From positions 186,001-250,000 of the forward strand of contig NZ_PPCX01000010.1 in NCBI RefSeq assembly GCF_002959775.1: 64,000 nt of DNA, read 5' to 3'. This document shows, piece after piece, positions 54,341 through 63,014 of the stretch. Position 1 is the stretch's first letter; each line of letters opens with the position of its first letter. The position numbers were made by a program, and so were the translations under genes. Below the pieces are notes generated by a model, which searched no databases, was not told the DNA's origin, and saw only the letters and a list, made by a program, of their open reading frames with translations. The DNA comes from Veillonella rogosae JCM 15642 (lineage in GTDB: Bacteria > Bacillota > Negativicutes > Veillonellales > Veillonellaceae).

Positions 54341-55009
54341 TTATTGCATAATTTGTTGTTTTAATTTTTGGTCAAAAGAATTTTCCAGGAAGATCAAATC
54401 ATGCTTGCTAAACAATCCATTATCATTTTCTAATACTTTTTTATCAAACAATAAAATATTCTGTATTAAAGGATCATTTAGTGGTAATTCATTCTTATTT
54501 ATAATAAAAATAGCGGTTAATGCTTTAAAACGAAAAGCCTCTGGATAAAGTGCTAAATATTTTAAAACTTCTTTGCTACCGGAATGGAAGGCCATAATGA
54601 TTGGAATATGATCTTGTTGCAAATGCTTTAATACATCTGGATAGATGTTTTTTGCATCATTCTCAGATTCAGGTAATTTAATGGTATCTCCATAAGGAAA
54701 TGAGGTAATAGGGGGAGCTTTAAAAAAATGCGCCTGCGAGATAGATGGTTGTACAAATACTAAGTCATATGGATTTGACGATTTATCATAAGGAGGAACA
54801 TTTTGGGAGAAAAAATTTCCCATTTCAGAATTGTATGCATATAGGTGAAGTATGACCCCCTCGAAAGTACGAGAATTGCTAAAGGATATTTCACCATAAA
54901 CATATTTTCCTTTTTTAAATTTAATCCTATCTTTTAGAAAATTAGCATCAGGAATATTCAAATTATTTTTTAAATATTCAATAAGCCCTTGAATAAATTC
55001 TTTACTTTT
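54341..55009 (-). CDS. Candidate immunity protein, 222 aa
   Basis: Unrecognised soluble protein with ATG at 55009 (AAGGA upstream). Features: N-terminal helix SKEFIQGLIEYLKNNLN, central beta-rich YVYGEISFSNSRTFEGVILHLYAYN and an aromatic/Pro loop, and a C-terminal helical part. It follows a frameshifted Rhs-toxin tail, and its 3' side carries a cassette-end repeat, so immunity is inferred from position only. Confidence 0.5.
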   Translation of the reverse strand, partial: KSKEFIQGLIEYLKNNLNIPDANFLKDRIKFKKGKYVYGEISFSNSRTFEGVILHLYAYNSEMGNFFSQNVPPYDKSSNPYDLVFVQPSISQAHFFKAPPITSFPYGDTIKLPESENDAKNIYPDVLKHLQQDHIPIIMAFHSGSKEVLKYLALYPEAFRFKALTAIFIINKNELPLNDPLIQNILLFDKKVLENDNGLFSKHDLIFLENSFDQKLKQQIMQ

Positions 55010-55029
55010 CATAATTATCATCCTTAAAA

Positions 55030-55195
55030 TCAATCTTTGAATACTAAAGTCATAAAGCTAGCAACGCCTTTGGCTGAACCCACATCCGTTTGCTTATCCT
55101 TATTTTTTGTTGAAACCATATATGCAGTCCAGTTTCACGGTCGGCATACTGGTTTTGAAGACGAAAGCAGATTTGCGGTTGAGGCGTACGTCAAG
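55030..55195 (-). pseudogene. Rhs core end plus toxin tail
   Basis: FRLQNQYADRETGLH marks the Rhs core end; a different frame then encodes TKNKDKQTDVGSAKGVASFM, ending TLVFKD with a stop at 55030. The junction is out of frame, so no fused protein can be made. Confidence 0.7.
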
Positions 55196-55198
55196 AAA

Positions 55199-56011
55199 CT
55201 ATTTAAATTCTTCCAATAATTTTTTTCTTAATTCCGCAAATTCATCCGATAAATTATTTTTGAGTTCAGTATAAATTTCATCATCGATTTTACTTTGAGT
55301 GAATAGTGTCTTTTTAATATAAGGGATAACTTTTTTAGAACTAATTGAAATTAAAAATGCAATAATTTCATTGTAAATATAAGATTTTTCATTAAATTGG
55401 CTTAGTTTATGTATTAGTAAATTTTCAATTGATTCTGATTTATAATGTTTTCCTTTTAATCCATACAATACCCATGAAATAATTTTGTGATGCTTGTTGT
55501 TTAAATTTTTTATAAGATATTCTTTTATATAATTTCTTTTTGGGAAATATGCAGAACTAAATGCAATAGAAATAATTATAGAATATCTATTTATATTCCA
55601 AATAGAACTAATATTATTTTCTATAGTGCGAAACGCTTCTTCTCCTAGATTATATTTTTTGAATAGATGTCCTAAAGAAGATATTGCAGATGATTTCACT
55701 TTAATACTTTTGTCATTTTGAATAGAGTAAATTAATATAGAGAAAATTTCTTTCAATTCCGTAGTGCTAAGTTCTTCTTGTATTTGTCCCAAAATAAAAT
55801 TTGCAATTTCTCTATGTTTACTATATCGACTTGTTAAGAGGGTGTTTTTGATTATATCAATAATCTCTTTATACTGAAAAAATTGTAGTCTTTTTGCTGC
55901 TTCATATTGAATAATAGAATTAGAATGTAGTAGTTTTTCTAATAAGTCATTGATTGATAGATCTTTACATTCTAAAAAAGCGTCAAAACTTGAAATTCTA
56001 TCATTTACCAT
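55199..56011 (-). CDS. HEAT-repeat protein, candidate immunity
   Basis: 270 residues, almost entirely paired helices in HEAT-like repeats (SNSIIQYEAAKRLQFFQYKEI; IKVKSSAISSLGHLFKKYNLGEEAF). Soluble, AT-rich. The remnant toxin upstream ends 4 nt inside this gene. HEAT proteins occur among polymorphic-toxin immunity genes; the partner here is unknown. Confidence 0.6.
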   Translation of the reverse strand: MVNDRISSFDAFLECKDLSINDLLEKLLHSNSIIQYEAAKRLQFFQYKEIIDIIKNTLLTSRYSKHREIANFILGQIQEELSTTELKEIFSILIYSIQNDKSIKVKSSAISSLGHLFKKYNLGEEAFRTIENNISSIWNINRYSIIISIAFSSAYFPKRNYIKEYLIKNLNNKHHKIISWVLYGLKGKHYKSESIENLLIHKLSQFNEKSYIYNEIIAFLISISSKKVIPYIKKTLFTQSKIDDEIYTELKNNLSDEFAELRKKLLEEFK

Positions 56012-56432
56012 ATTATTTTTTCCGTGCTTTGAAAATACTCATTTATTTTTTCATAAACTTGATTAGCAACCCCAGTATCTACTTGATTACCATTTGCTGC
56101 CATCATTACTGTATCAAGAGCTTTTTTCCCTTATTCATAAATAATACCTATACCTAAAGTTACAAGCGCAGCTTTACTTAACGCAATCAATTCAGAGCCA
56201 ATAAGGGGTATTGCAAAAACTGCCAAGCCTTTAGGGTCGATCCATCTTTATCGGTCATCTCTCGAGGGATACCGATTTGGTCGCGGTGAAAGTAGTGGGT
56301 TTCTTGGCGGTTTTCGCTGTCTTCATTGGTCCGGGTACGGACCTGTGCCAAGGGTTCGTAGCTGTCGTTTTGTCCTCTCCCCAGCCCTCTCCCACGAGAG
56401 AGGGAGTAGATGTTGGGATGGAAAAAGTTCAT
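56005..56432 (-). pseudogene. Rhs core fragment and pretoxin/toxin remnant
   Basis: [40 protein letters not shown] precedes a deletion that joins directly to DPKGLAVFAIPLIGSELIAL (post-core WVDPLGL-like motif). A frame break at a G/A-run follows, then KKALDTVMMAANGNQVDTGV ... EKIIW and a stop at 56005. A CCCTCTCCCACGAGAGAGGG hairpin at 56382-56401 has replaced the start of the core segment. Confidence 0.75.
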
Positions 56433-56453
56433 CCAACACTTCTTTGATTTATA

Positions 56454-57089
56454 TTAATCCCAATAAGAGTCTAAATTATTTAATTCCTTCCACTCTTCCA
56501 AAGAATAAAGAAAAGGCAAAGAAAATTTTTCCAATAATTTACCCTTTAAATTTTCTGATACCATGAATGCTCCTGAATAATTGTGATTGGAAGACAATAA
56601 AATATCCTTATCTGAATTAGTATATGCCTCCAGTGAAAAATCATCTTCATCTAATGCTAAATCTGGGTAAACAATTTCATCCTCAATTTCCCAATTAACT
56701 ATTCTTACTAAATAATAGACTTCGTTCGTCAATAACTCACCTTTTGTATTGACAATAATTGCTTTACTCATTCCAAAATCATAGTCAAACCCATATTTTT
56801 TTATAAATTCCAAAAAACGCGCTGACATGATAAAGAAATCATTATATGGAAGAAAATCAAAAGTAACACCTCTTGCTTTCTTTAAGCAGACATAAACCTT
56901 TTCAGGCATTGGAGGAATTTCTTGCCCCTTTACGAACCAACTCCAGGGAAAGTCAAAATCAGGATGTGTTTTTTTAGGGTTGAATACCTCCGATATACCT
57001 AAGACTCCACTACTTACTCGTGGTAATCCCATTTTTTCTGCTTTATCCATACTTTGTAGAGCATATCCCCACACTAATAACTTTTTCAT
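56454..57089 (-). CDS. Candidate immunity protein, 211 aa (loosely Imm43-like)
   Basis: Acidic protein with AGGAGG 4-5 bases before the ATG. Segments FFIMSARFLEFIKKYGFDY and NTKGELLTNEVYYLVRIVNW recall the DUF1629/Imm43 pattern of a mixed alpha-beta immunity protein, but this is an impression. It lies between an Rhs remnant and a SUKH gene with no own toxin remnant, so it may be an extra immunity gene. Confidence 0.5.
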   Translation of the reverse strand: MKKLLVWGYALQSMDKAEKMGLPRVSSGVLGISEVFNPKKTHPDFDFPWSWFVKGQEIPPMPEKVYVCLKKARGVTFDFLPYNDFFIMSARFLEFIKKYGFDYDFGMSKAIIVNTKGELLTNEVYYLVRIVNWEIEDEIVYPDLALDEDDFSLEAYTNSDKDILLSSNHNYSGAFMVSENLKGKLLEKFSLPFLYSLEEWKELNNLDSYWD

Positions 57090-57152
57090 AATACCCTCCT
57101 AAGATTATGGCTTGTTACACTTACTATATATACACGACGCTACGCCAGTTTA

Positions 57153-57635
57153 TTAATCATCAGGATTTTCTTCCAAACAATTTAAAAACTCATCAAATGA
57201 TTTCGCAATAATAATTGAATTTTTTTTAAAATTAGCTTCTCTTGATATATTTTCACTCCATACGTCCCTTACATAATAAATAATTTGCCAACTATTTTTT
57301 TCTAAACAGAGGTAATTCCCTCCCCAATCAAAAGCAAAAGGAATCAGATTTTTAGGTAACTCATTAAGTTTCCATTCATTTATTGCTCTTCCTTCCAATG
57401 TAAAATCTGGATCATCCTCAAATTGCTTAGAATATTTCATTGGAATGAAGTCGCGAATTTCAATATAGTCATAATCGATATTATCATTGACAAAATAAGA
57501 AAGGTTGGGATCACCTCCATTCCATTTGAAATAATGTGACTTAAATGAAGATGGAAAAGATACTTCTAATTTTTTCTCAACATCATTGATATCAATTTCA
57601 GATAAATTTTTATCGCAATCATAAAAGCTAAGCAT
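57153..57635 (-). CDS. SUKH (SMI1/KNR4) immunity protein
   Basis: About 160 residues from the ATG at 57635, which has AAAGGAGG 5 bases upstream. SUKH features: INDVEKKLEVSFPSSFKSHYFKWNGGDPN, LIPFAFDWGGNYLCL, WQIIYYVRD, and IIIAKSFDEFLNCLEENPDD. Toxin partner not identified. The spacer at 57666-57866 holds cassette-end repeat copy 4 and otherwise nothing recognisable. Confidence 0.85.
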   Translation of the reverse strand: MLSFYDCDKNLSEIDINDVEKKLEVSFPSSFKSHYFKWNGGDPNLSYFVNDNIDYDYIEIRDFIPMKYSKQFEDDPDFTLEGRAINEWKLNELPKNLIPFAFDWGGNYLCLEKNSWQIIYYVRDVWSENISREANFKKNSIIIAKSFDEFLNCLEENPDD

Positions 57636-57816
57636 AACAACCTCCTTTAACAATTTAACAAGCACCAGTTTTATTCTCTCTTCTCTTTTGGAGAGGTTTT
57701 CTTACCTCAATGTTATTTTTATAAATTTTGATTAGATTTCCTCTCATCATATTCACAAGCAAAATCCATTACTTTTTACTTGCTCCAATTTTAAACCTAA
57801 TTTTTTTATAAAGCCA

Positions 57817-57875
57817 TCTTAGGATGTGCGTTCTTATTTATGTCGAGATTGGAGGTTTCATACGGGCTACGGTAT
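57817..57875 (-). repeat. Cassette-end repeat, copy 4 (degenerate)
   Basis: ATGTGCGTTC, TATGTCGAGATTGGAGG, CGGGCTACGGTATGCT, overlapping the 3' end of the DUF4303 gene. Confidence 0.65.
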
Positions 57876-58430
57876 GCTTTGAAATCTATTTTTGAACGTA
57901 AGAAATTTATCATATGAATTTAGTTGTTCAGCAGAATAATTTTCCATAATCTCAGAATTATCACTATCTACAATAGAAACAAAAAATATGACATTATTTG
58001 TTTTTTTCTTATCTATATTTTCTATTGCTTTTTTAAATCCTTCTATAATTGAATCATATACTTCCGCCTGATATTGCTCAAAATTATCTTCTGATATTAA
58101 TGTATTTGCATCATTAAGAATATTTTGAATCTCATTATTGAATATACTATCTATTTTCTCAGGAACCTCTCCAAGTCCTATTGCAAATTGAGGGTAATAC
58201 CATTTAATAAAAGGCTGATCTTCTTTTGAGTAGATTACTTTTTCTATTTCGTAGTGAGAAATAGTGTTAGCAGCCCACCCCAGATATGAACAATAGTCAT
58301 CAATATATAATGTATAGGCAAAAACTTCATTAGAATTATATCTTTCTAATACAAATTTAAATGACTCTGTAACTCCTTTAGATACATTCTGGATTAAATC
58401 TTGAATTATATAATTACTTAAAATACTCAT
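57867..58430 (-). CDS. DUF4303 immunity-type protein
   Basis: About 187 residues from ATG 58430. DUF4303 features: FAYTLYIDDYCSYLGWAANT, KWYYPQFAIGLGEVPEKIDS, and FFVSIVDSDNSEIMENYSAE. DUF4303 genes are recurrent neighbours of polymorphic toxins. A toxin tail (58471-58585) lies directly upstream. Confidence 0.7.
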   Translation of the reverse strand: MSILSNYIIQDLIQNVSKGVTESFKFVLERYNSNEVFAYTLYIDDYCSYLGWAANTISHYEIEKVIYSKEDQPFIKWYYPQFAIGLGEVPEKIDSIFNNEIQNILNDANTLISEDNFEQYQAEVYDSIIEGFKKAIENIDKKKTNNVIFFVSIVDSDNSEIMENYSAEQLNSYDKFLTFKNRFQSIP

Positions 58431-58470
58431 TTTAGTTTTCCTTTTATAAGTTTTTGTTATCAATCAGTTT

Positions 58471-58585
58471 CTATGCACATTTACTACGTGATCCGTATTT
58501 TCCAAAAACCTTACCACCAATTCTAGTTAATTGCTTACTCATGTATCTATCTGTTTGAGCTTTGTTATACTTATCCAATACTTTT
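58471..58585 (-). pseudogene. C-terminal remnant of a toxin tip
   Basis: SKVLDKYNKAQTDRYMSKQL, then TRIGGKVFGKYGSRSKCA, stop at 58471. Basic, Gly-rich, without a start codon. It precedes the DUF4303 gene by 40 nt. The remaining DNA to 58659 shows no recognisable frame. Confidence 0.55.
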
Positions 58586-58659
58586 GAATAAATTCTTTAA
58601 ATTTAATTAATATGAAAGTCCTTTGGCTATGATGTTTACAGCATAGCCTTGAGTTATAT

Positions 58660-59352
58660 TTATTCATATAAAGTTAAATTCTTTTCTGTGCTTTTATATA
58701 TATCTGTATAGAAATAAATTCTATTATCTTTTATCTCTTTCAGATAAACCAAGTCTTCGATCCCCCCAATATACTCAATTGATAAATCATCTAAATTTAA
58801 TATTGCAAGCCTAAATCCAACAACGCAAAATCGTCTAATGAAAACTGGAATATATATTTTTCTATTGAAATACAACAAAGGTCCTCCAAAACCCTGTTCT
58901 TTAATAATAACTTGACCGTTAATGGATAGACTTCCAACTAAGGGAGAACCTTGATTTACTTCCATCAAATCAAGGTAACTGACTTCCCATTCGTCAAAAA
59001 AATTTTTTTCTTGAAAGTCTAAAGGAGTTTCATTCAAAATTTTTAACTTAGACATTTTTATATTTTTTCTTGTCAAAGAATTGAAATCTTCTTCTAATTC
59101 TACAAGGAGTTTACCAACTTCATTATTAAATGGCCAAGAATCAATTACTATCCGAGACAATAAAAATTCTTTTCCTTTATTTTGTTGAAAAATACTTTCT
59201 GAATTTAGATAATTAATCATGTCATATAGTTCATTTTTTATAGAAATCAACTGCTGTTTATTTGTATAACTATATTCATCACAATTATTAATCATTTTAT
59301 CAATTTCGACTAAAACTATATTAATCTTTTTTATAAATTGCTCCTGATTCAT
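58660..59352 (-). CDS. Candidate immunity protein, 230 aa
   Basis: Unrecognised. Helical N-terminal half (residues 1-95) and a beta-rich C-terminal half (EWEVSYLDLMEVNQGSPLVG, FGGPLLYFNRKIYIPVF, FRLAILNLDDLSIEYIGG) that looks like a small propeller or WD-type blade set. Its ATG overlaps the TGA of a toxin tail upstream, so immunity is inferred from position. Confidence 0.55.
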   Translation of the reverse strand: MNQEQFIKKINIVLVEIDKMINNCDEYSYTNKQQLISIKNELYDMINYLNSESIFQQNKGKEFLLSRIVIDSWPFNNEVGKLLVELEEDFNSLTRKNIKMSKLKILNETPLDFQEKNFFDEWEVSYLDLMEVNQGSPLVGSLSINGQVIIKEQGFGGPLLYFNRKIYIPVFIRRFCVVGFRLAILNLDDLSIEYIGGIEDLVYLKEIKDNRIYFYTDIYKSTEKNLTLYE

Positions 59353-59470
59353 TGTCTTAGTAACCTTTCTAAGTCATTAATATATTTTTGTGTTTGTCCA
59401 CCAGGCAACCCCTAACCTTGAGGTGCAGCTTTATCTTCAATATTAGTTGTTCCTAATAGCCGTTGCGGCA
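59349..59470 (-). pseudogene. Toxin tip remnant with nonsense codon
   Basis: TNIEDKAAPQG, TAG (59412-59414), then GLPGGQTQKYINDLERLLRQ and TGA at 59349-59351. The final stop overlaps the downstream start (ATGA). The nonsense codon and lack of a start show it is dead. Confidence 0.6.
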
Positions 59471-59512
59471 GCAGCCGTGGAAATCGAATTATTAAAGAAC
59501 ATGATTACTTAC

Positions 59513-59539
59513 GCCGTCTGAAAATTTTTCAGACGACCT
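59513..59539. terminator. Inverted DUS pair
   Basis: GCCGTCTGAA (59513-59522) faces TTCAGACGACCT (59528-59539). The arms mix the standard and mucosa dialects. It lies between the ankyrin gene and the 230-aa gene. Confidence 0.8.
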
Positions 59540-59566
59540 TACGGGGGCGTTAGAGCTTGGGAAAGC

Positions 59567-60305
59567 CTATGTGTTGTACTTAGTATCTCTAATATTCATA
59601 TTCCCTGGTGAAATACCTTCTTCTGATTCTACAAAAAGTTCTTCATTCTCTACTTTCTTTTTTGAAAAAGGTGTTTGGCATAAGGGAGGGTGTAATTTTA
59701 AGTAATAATTGATGGGTGATAAACCTAATTTATTAGTTTGTAAAGGGTCAGCATTTTTCTGAATTAATAAATCAATTAAATCTAGTTGCAAGTTGATTGA
59801 ATGGTTTTCCATAAAGCAAAAATGAAGACAGTTATTGCCACAATGATCAACAATACTCACATTAGCTCCGTTTTCTATTAGTGAGTTGGCTTTATCTTTA
59901 TCTCCAGATTTTATAGCAAGCATTAATGGAGTTCTTCCATCGCTATCCTGATGATTAATTAAGTATTTCAGTTTTTTTATAATTTTTTTTATAGGTTTTA
60001 TTACTATTTTCCTTTAAGGTGTTATCTAAAATATTATACGCTAATAAATGTAGTACGGTTTCATTATCTTCTGTAAGTATATCTAATTTAACGCTATGCT
60101 TAATGAGAATGTCGACATAGTTCGTTAAGCCAAAACGACAGCAATGTTCTAATAAAGTCTGATTGGAGTCAGACTCATCAAAAGAGAATGATAGATTAGG
60201 ATCTAATCCTTCATTAAGCAATGTATTAAGCTTATATGTATTTTCTTTATCGTCAATAGATAATATTAAATCTATTAGAATTTCTTTAATTTCTAAGTTT
60301 TTCAT
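59567..60305 (-). pseudogene. Ankyrin-repeat immunity gene interrupted at a poly-A tract
   Basis: Two frames together make one ankyrin protein. The N-terminal frame (60305-59955) has LLNEGLDPNLSFSFDESDSN and NETVLHLLAYNI. The C-terminal frame has LINHQDSDGRTPLMLAIKSG, continuing into ANSLIENGANVSIVDHCGNN. They are joined across A8 and A7 tracts at about 59962-59979, where a one-base change restores the frame. It follows a DNase-type tip. Real loss, reversible slippage or sequencing error are all possible. Confidence 0.7.
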
Positions 60306-61245
60306 AATAATTTTCACAACAATTGAATACCCCTGATCTCTTTTGACCTTTCGTTAATCGTCCTGTATTATTTTTTACCTCAATAAAATAGATTTTTCCA
60401 TCTTTCATTGCGACTATATCAGGACGAATTCGGACCTTTTCAATTTTTCCCCTGTTCTATCGAGAACTTTATTTGTTACTTCATCTGATTAAATTTTAAA
60501 ACCTCTACTTTTTAAATACTTAGTTGCTTTATCAATTCCACGTTGAGCACTCTCTGATTGCACGGATAATCCTAATGGATCAACCCACCCTTGCGCATTC
60601 GGCGCAAAAGCATACAGATTCTCCCCACCAATAGGATCCTGATTCACAAACCGATCCGCATCAAGTTGTAGTACAACCCAGCTTCATGGTCGCAAAACTG
60701 GTTCTGCAGACTGAACGGCTGGTGAGCAGTTCCGGATATGTTGGTTTCACTCTTCAGTTTGCCCCAACCGTAATAATCGCCGAACCAAACCAGATTGCCG
60801 TCCTTATCGACAATCTCGCGTGGGATGTCGATTTGGTCGCAGTGGACGTAGTGGGTTTGTTGGCGGCTTTCGCCTTCTTCGGTTGTCCAGTTGCGTACCT
60901 GCGCCAAAGGTTCGTAACTGTCGGGATCGGTGTAGAAATAGGTATACCTGCCGTCCCAAACAAATCTGGTTTCTTCTTCGAGGCCGTCTGAATCTTCTTC
61001 GTTTTTCAGATGGCCTTTGCCTATCCTTCTGCCTAAGGCATTGTAGCTGTACACCCAAGTTTCTTTCGTACCATCTTTTTTAAAGAATTCCGCTTTAACC
61101 AGTTGGTCATGCAGGTCGTAGAAGTAGTTCTGCACTTTTCCGTTGGCTAGTTCCCAGTGGGTCAGGTCATCGAAGTAGCCGTAGTAATAGCTGCTGTCAT
61201 TGGAAGCTTCTAAGTCGTTTTTCTGATAGCCGGTTATCGTAGGTC
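60286..61245 (-). pseudogene. Rhs core fragment with PD-(D/E)XK-type DNase tip
   Basis: Core: ASNDSSYYYGYFDDLTHWEL, GRRIGKGHLKNEE, TRFVWDGRYTYFYTD, QQTHYVHCDQIDIPREI, NLVWFGDYYGWGKLK. A deletion at GLYYN removes FRYYEP and shifts frame before [20 protein letters not shown] and GWVDPLGLS. The tip then has a nonsense codon after SRGFKI and another frameshift before RPDIVAMKDGKIYFIEVKNN, TGRLTKGQK. The E-x-K motif (EVK) is nuclease-like. Its end overlaps the ankyrin gene start. Confidence 0.8.
60981..60992 (+). other. DNA uptake sequence, AG-DUS form
   Basis: AGGCCGTCTGAA, inside the Rhs core remnant where it encodes part of the SDGLEEE stretch on the minus strand. Confidence 0.85.
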
Positions 61246-61301
61246 AAGTTTTCTTTAGATGTCAGTAGTATCTCAGCATAACGATATTTTGCGCAGAAAT
61301 G

Positions 61302-61604
61302 TTATTTTTTAGTGATAACAATACCCTCTAGTCCAACAGATGAATTTATATAATGAAAATTATATATTTCTTTATCTTCTATAAAGGGATTTATACAAGG
61401 AAAAAGTTTAATAATTTCATTTGGAATATCTTCTTTTCCCCATTCATATATATCAAAAATAATATTTTGGTCCGAAACGTTGTTAAAATGAAAAAAAATT
61501 ACTGAATTAAAAAAGATATTATTTTCATCAGATGAAAGTAATACGAGTAATTGATCATTTTTCTTATATAAAAAACCAACAATTTCCTTGTCATGTATAT
61601 TCAT
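61302..61604 (-). CDS. Candidate immunity protein, 100 aa
   Basis: Small, beta-rich, acidic, Asn-rich protein (KEIVGFLYKKNDQLLVLLSS, IIFDIYEWGKEDIPNEIIKL). Not recognised. It follows the Rhs core end at 61634-61890, separated by an approximately 30-base stub in place of a toxin tip. Confidence 0.5.
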   Translation of the reverse strand: MNIHDKEIVGFLYKKNDQLLVLLSSDENNIFFNSVIFFHFNNVSDQNIIFDIYEWGKEDIPNEIIKLFPCINPFIEDKEIYNFHYINSSVGLEGIVITKK

Positions 61605-61633
61605 TTCTTTTTTGCCCCAATTGCCCAGTTCTA

Positions 61634-61890
61634 CTACCTTCTTAGCCTTCTGCTAATTGGTTTTCTAGCTAACCCTAATGGATCAACCCCTCCCAGTGCA
61701 TTCATCGAAAACTGATAAAAGTTTGTCCCACCCATCAACCCAATCGGATCCTGATTCACAAACTGACCCGCATCAGGCTCATAGTACCTGAAGAAGTTGT
61801 AATGCAGCCCAGTTTCAAGGTCGCAATACTGGTTGACGGCTTTCGCTGTCTGCGGTTGTCCAATTGCGGACCTGTGCCAAAGGTTCGTAA
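61634..61890 (-). pseudogene. Rhs core C-terminal end, nearly no tip
   Basis: [56 protein letters not shown] is the best preserved core end in the window, followed by KPISRRLRR and stop at 61634. The upstream [16 protein letters not shown] part is in another frame after a deletion of the PREMTDKDGN region. The tip is lost. Confidence 0.8.
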
Positions 61891-61925
61891 GAACTGGAGG
61901 TTTTGTGTGGGCTACGGTTTGCTAT
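61888..61925 (-). repeat. Cassette-end repeat, copy 5 (partial)
   Basis: AACTGGAGGTTTTGTG, TGGGCTACGGTTTGCTA, next to the stop of the 283-aa gene. Confidence 0.65.
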
Positions 61926-61938
61926 GGCTTACTTGTGA

Positions 61939-62790
61939 TTACCAGCTAGTAATAGGTCTATGCAAATTTATCCAAAATTTTAATAATGATTGTTCAAAAA
62001 AACGAAATTCGGACAGATCTTTTTCTACAACTAGACCTAATTCTTTGAAAAGATATTTAGATTTCGTTCTCTCAATAACATCATATTGACTTAATAACTC
62101 AGTAAGCCCTTTTTTTGATGATATATCCATTTCATTATAGTATATTGCAAACTCTACTTTCTTATCATTGAAAATTGTAACCTCAGTTAACTTTTCATTA
62201 TCAAACCTTAGTACAAAATTGTTTATCTCTATAATATTTTTTACCTTCGGGATAACATTGTTTGATATGTCATATTTTCTTATAACATCTGATAGAGAAC
62301 AATTTAATTCAAAATCGCCTATGCTCTTATAAGGAATAAATATTAATTTATCATGATTTAAAGTTGGTTTTTTAAGTTTACTTTTTTGAAAGTCTGAGTA
62401 CTTTTTACCTTTATTATCATATAAATCTCTTATACTCTCATCGTAAATTAATATCTGCAGAAACAAATTATCCTTATAGTCAACATATAAAACTAAATTA
62501 TATTTTGGAAAAATATAAAAATAATTTTCTTCATCCGAAACTTCTATTAGAGGATCCCCCTCTTCTAAAAATTTTTCAAGATTTGAAAAGTTAATAACTT
62601 TTCCATTTAAGCAAAATTCATCACAATTCCTCAAGGAAGATACAGTAATCAATTCTGAATCAGATTGTATCTTGTGTTTTTTATTAAACTCTAATGAATA
62701 ATTAGGATTATTTAAAATAACATCATCAAAGTCAGCCTTTTTTTGACCCAATACAATTCCATCCAAAGAATTATTTAATATTTTCAACAT
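61939..62790 (-). CDS. Candidate immunity protein, 283 aa
   Basis: Unrecognised. Alternating strands with charged loops (LVLYVDYKDNLFLQILIYDE, NFVLRFDNEKLTEVTIFNDK). GCTCNSDVIRK-type signature not seen; the repeated pattern in the N- and C-terminal halves (NNSLDGIVLGQ... and FELNCSLSDVIRKYDI...) suggests an internal duplication. AGGAAAGG lies before the ATG. It sits between cassette-end repeats 5 and 6, with no toxin remnant of its own visible. Confidence 0.5.
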   Translation of the reverse strand: MLKILNNSLDGIVLGQKKADFDDVILNNPNYSLEFNKKHKIQSDSELITVSSLRNCDEFCLNGKVINFSNLEKFLEEGDPLIEVSDEENYFYIFPKYNLVLYVDYKDNLFLQILIYDESIRDLYDNKGKKYSDFQKSKLKKPTLNHDKLIFIPYKSIGDFELNCSLSDVIRKYDISNNVIPKVKNIIEINNFVLRFDNEKLTEVTIFNDKKVEFAIYYNEMDISSKKGLTELLSQYDVIERTKSKYLFKELGLVVEKDLSEFRFFEQSLLKFWINLHRPITSW

Positions 62791-62900
62791 AATATATATC
62801 CTTTCCTGTATTTGTCTATGTCAATTAGCTTCTCAGCCATCAGGAAAAACGACCTCTAGATAGAATGCCATTGCTAATGAGATTGTTAAAGAACAAATGT

Positions 62901-62938
62901 TTCAGACGACCTCAAAGAAAATAGTGAGGTCGTCTGAA
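62901..62938. terminator. Inverted DUS pair, both arms in mucosa dialect
   Basis: TTCAGACGACCT (62901-62912) and AGGTCGTCTGAA (62927-62938), followed by AAAAAT. Lies between the Imm45-like gene and the 283-aa gene. Confidence 0.85.
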
Positions 62939-62946
62939 AAATAGAA

Positions 62947-63014
62947 ACCGCGTGCGTGCGTACCGCACATATCCTACGTCAGGACTGAAGGTTTTCTCCG
63001 GGCTACGGCTTGCT
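62947..63014 (-). repeat. Cassette-end repeat, copy 6
   Basis: CCGCGTGCGTGCGTACCGCAC, ATCCTACGTCAGGACTGAAGG, CGGGCTACGGCTTGCTGT, overlapping the end of the Imm45-like gene. Confidence 0.8.

Noticed and set aside
60644..61135. 163-residue stand-alone gene
   Set aside because: Rhs core fragment that ends only because of a frameshifting deletion.
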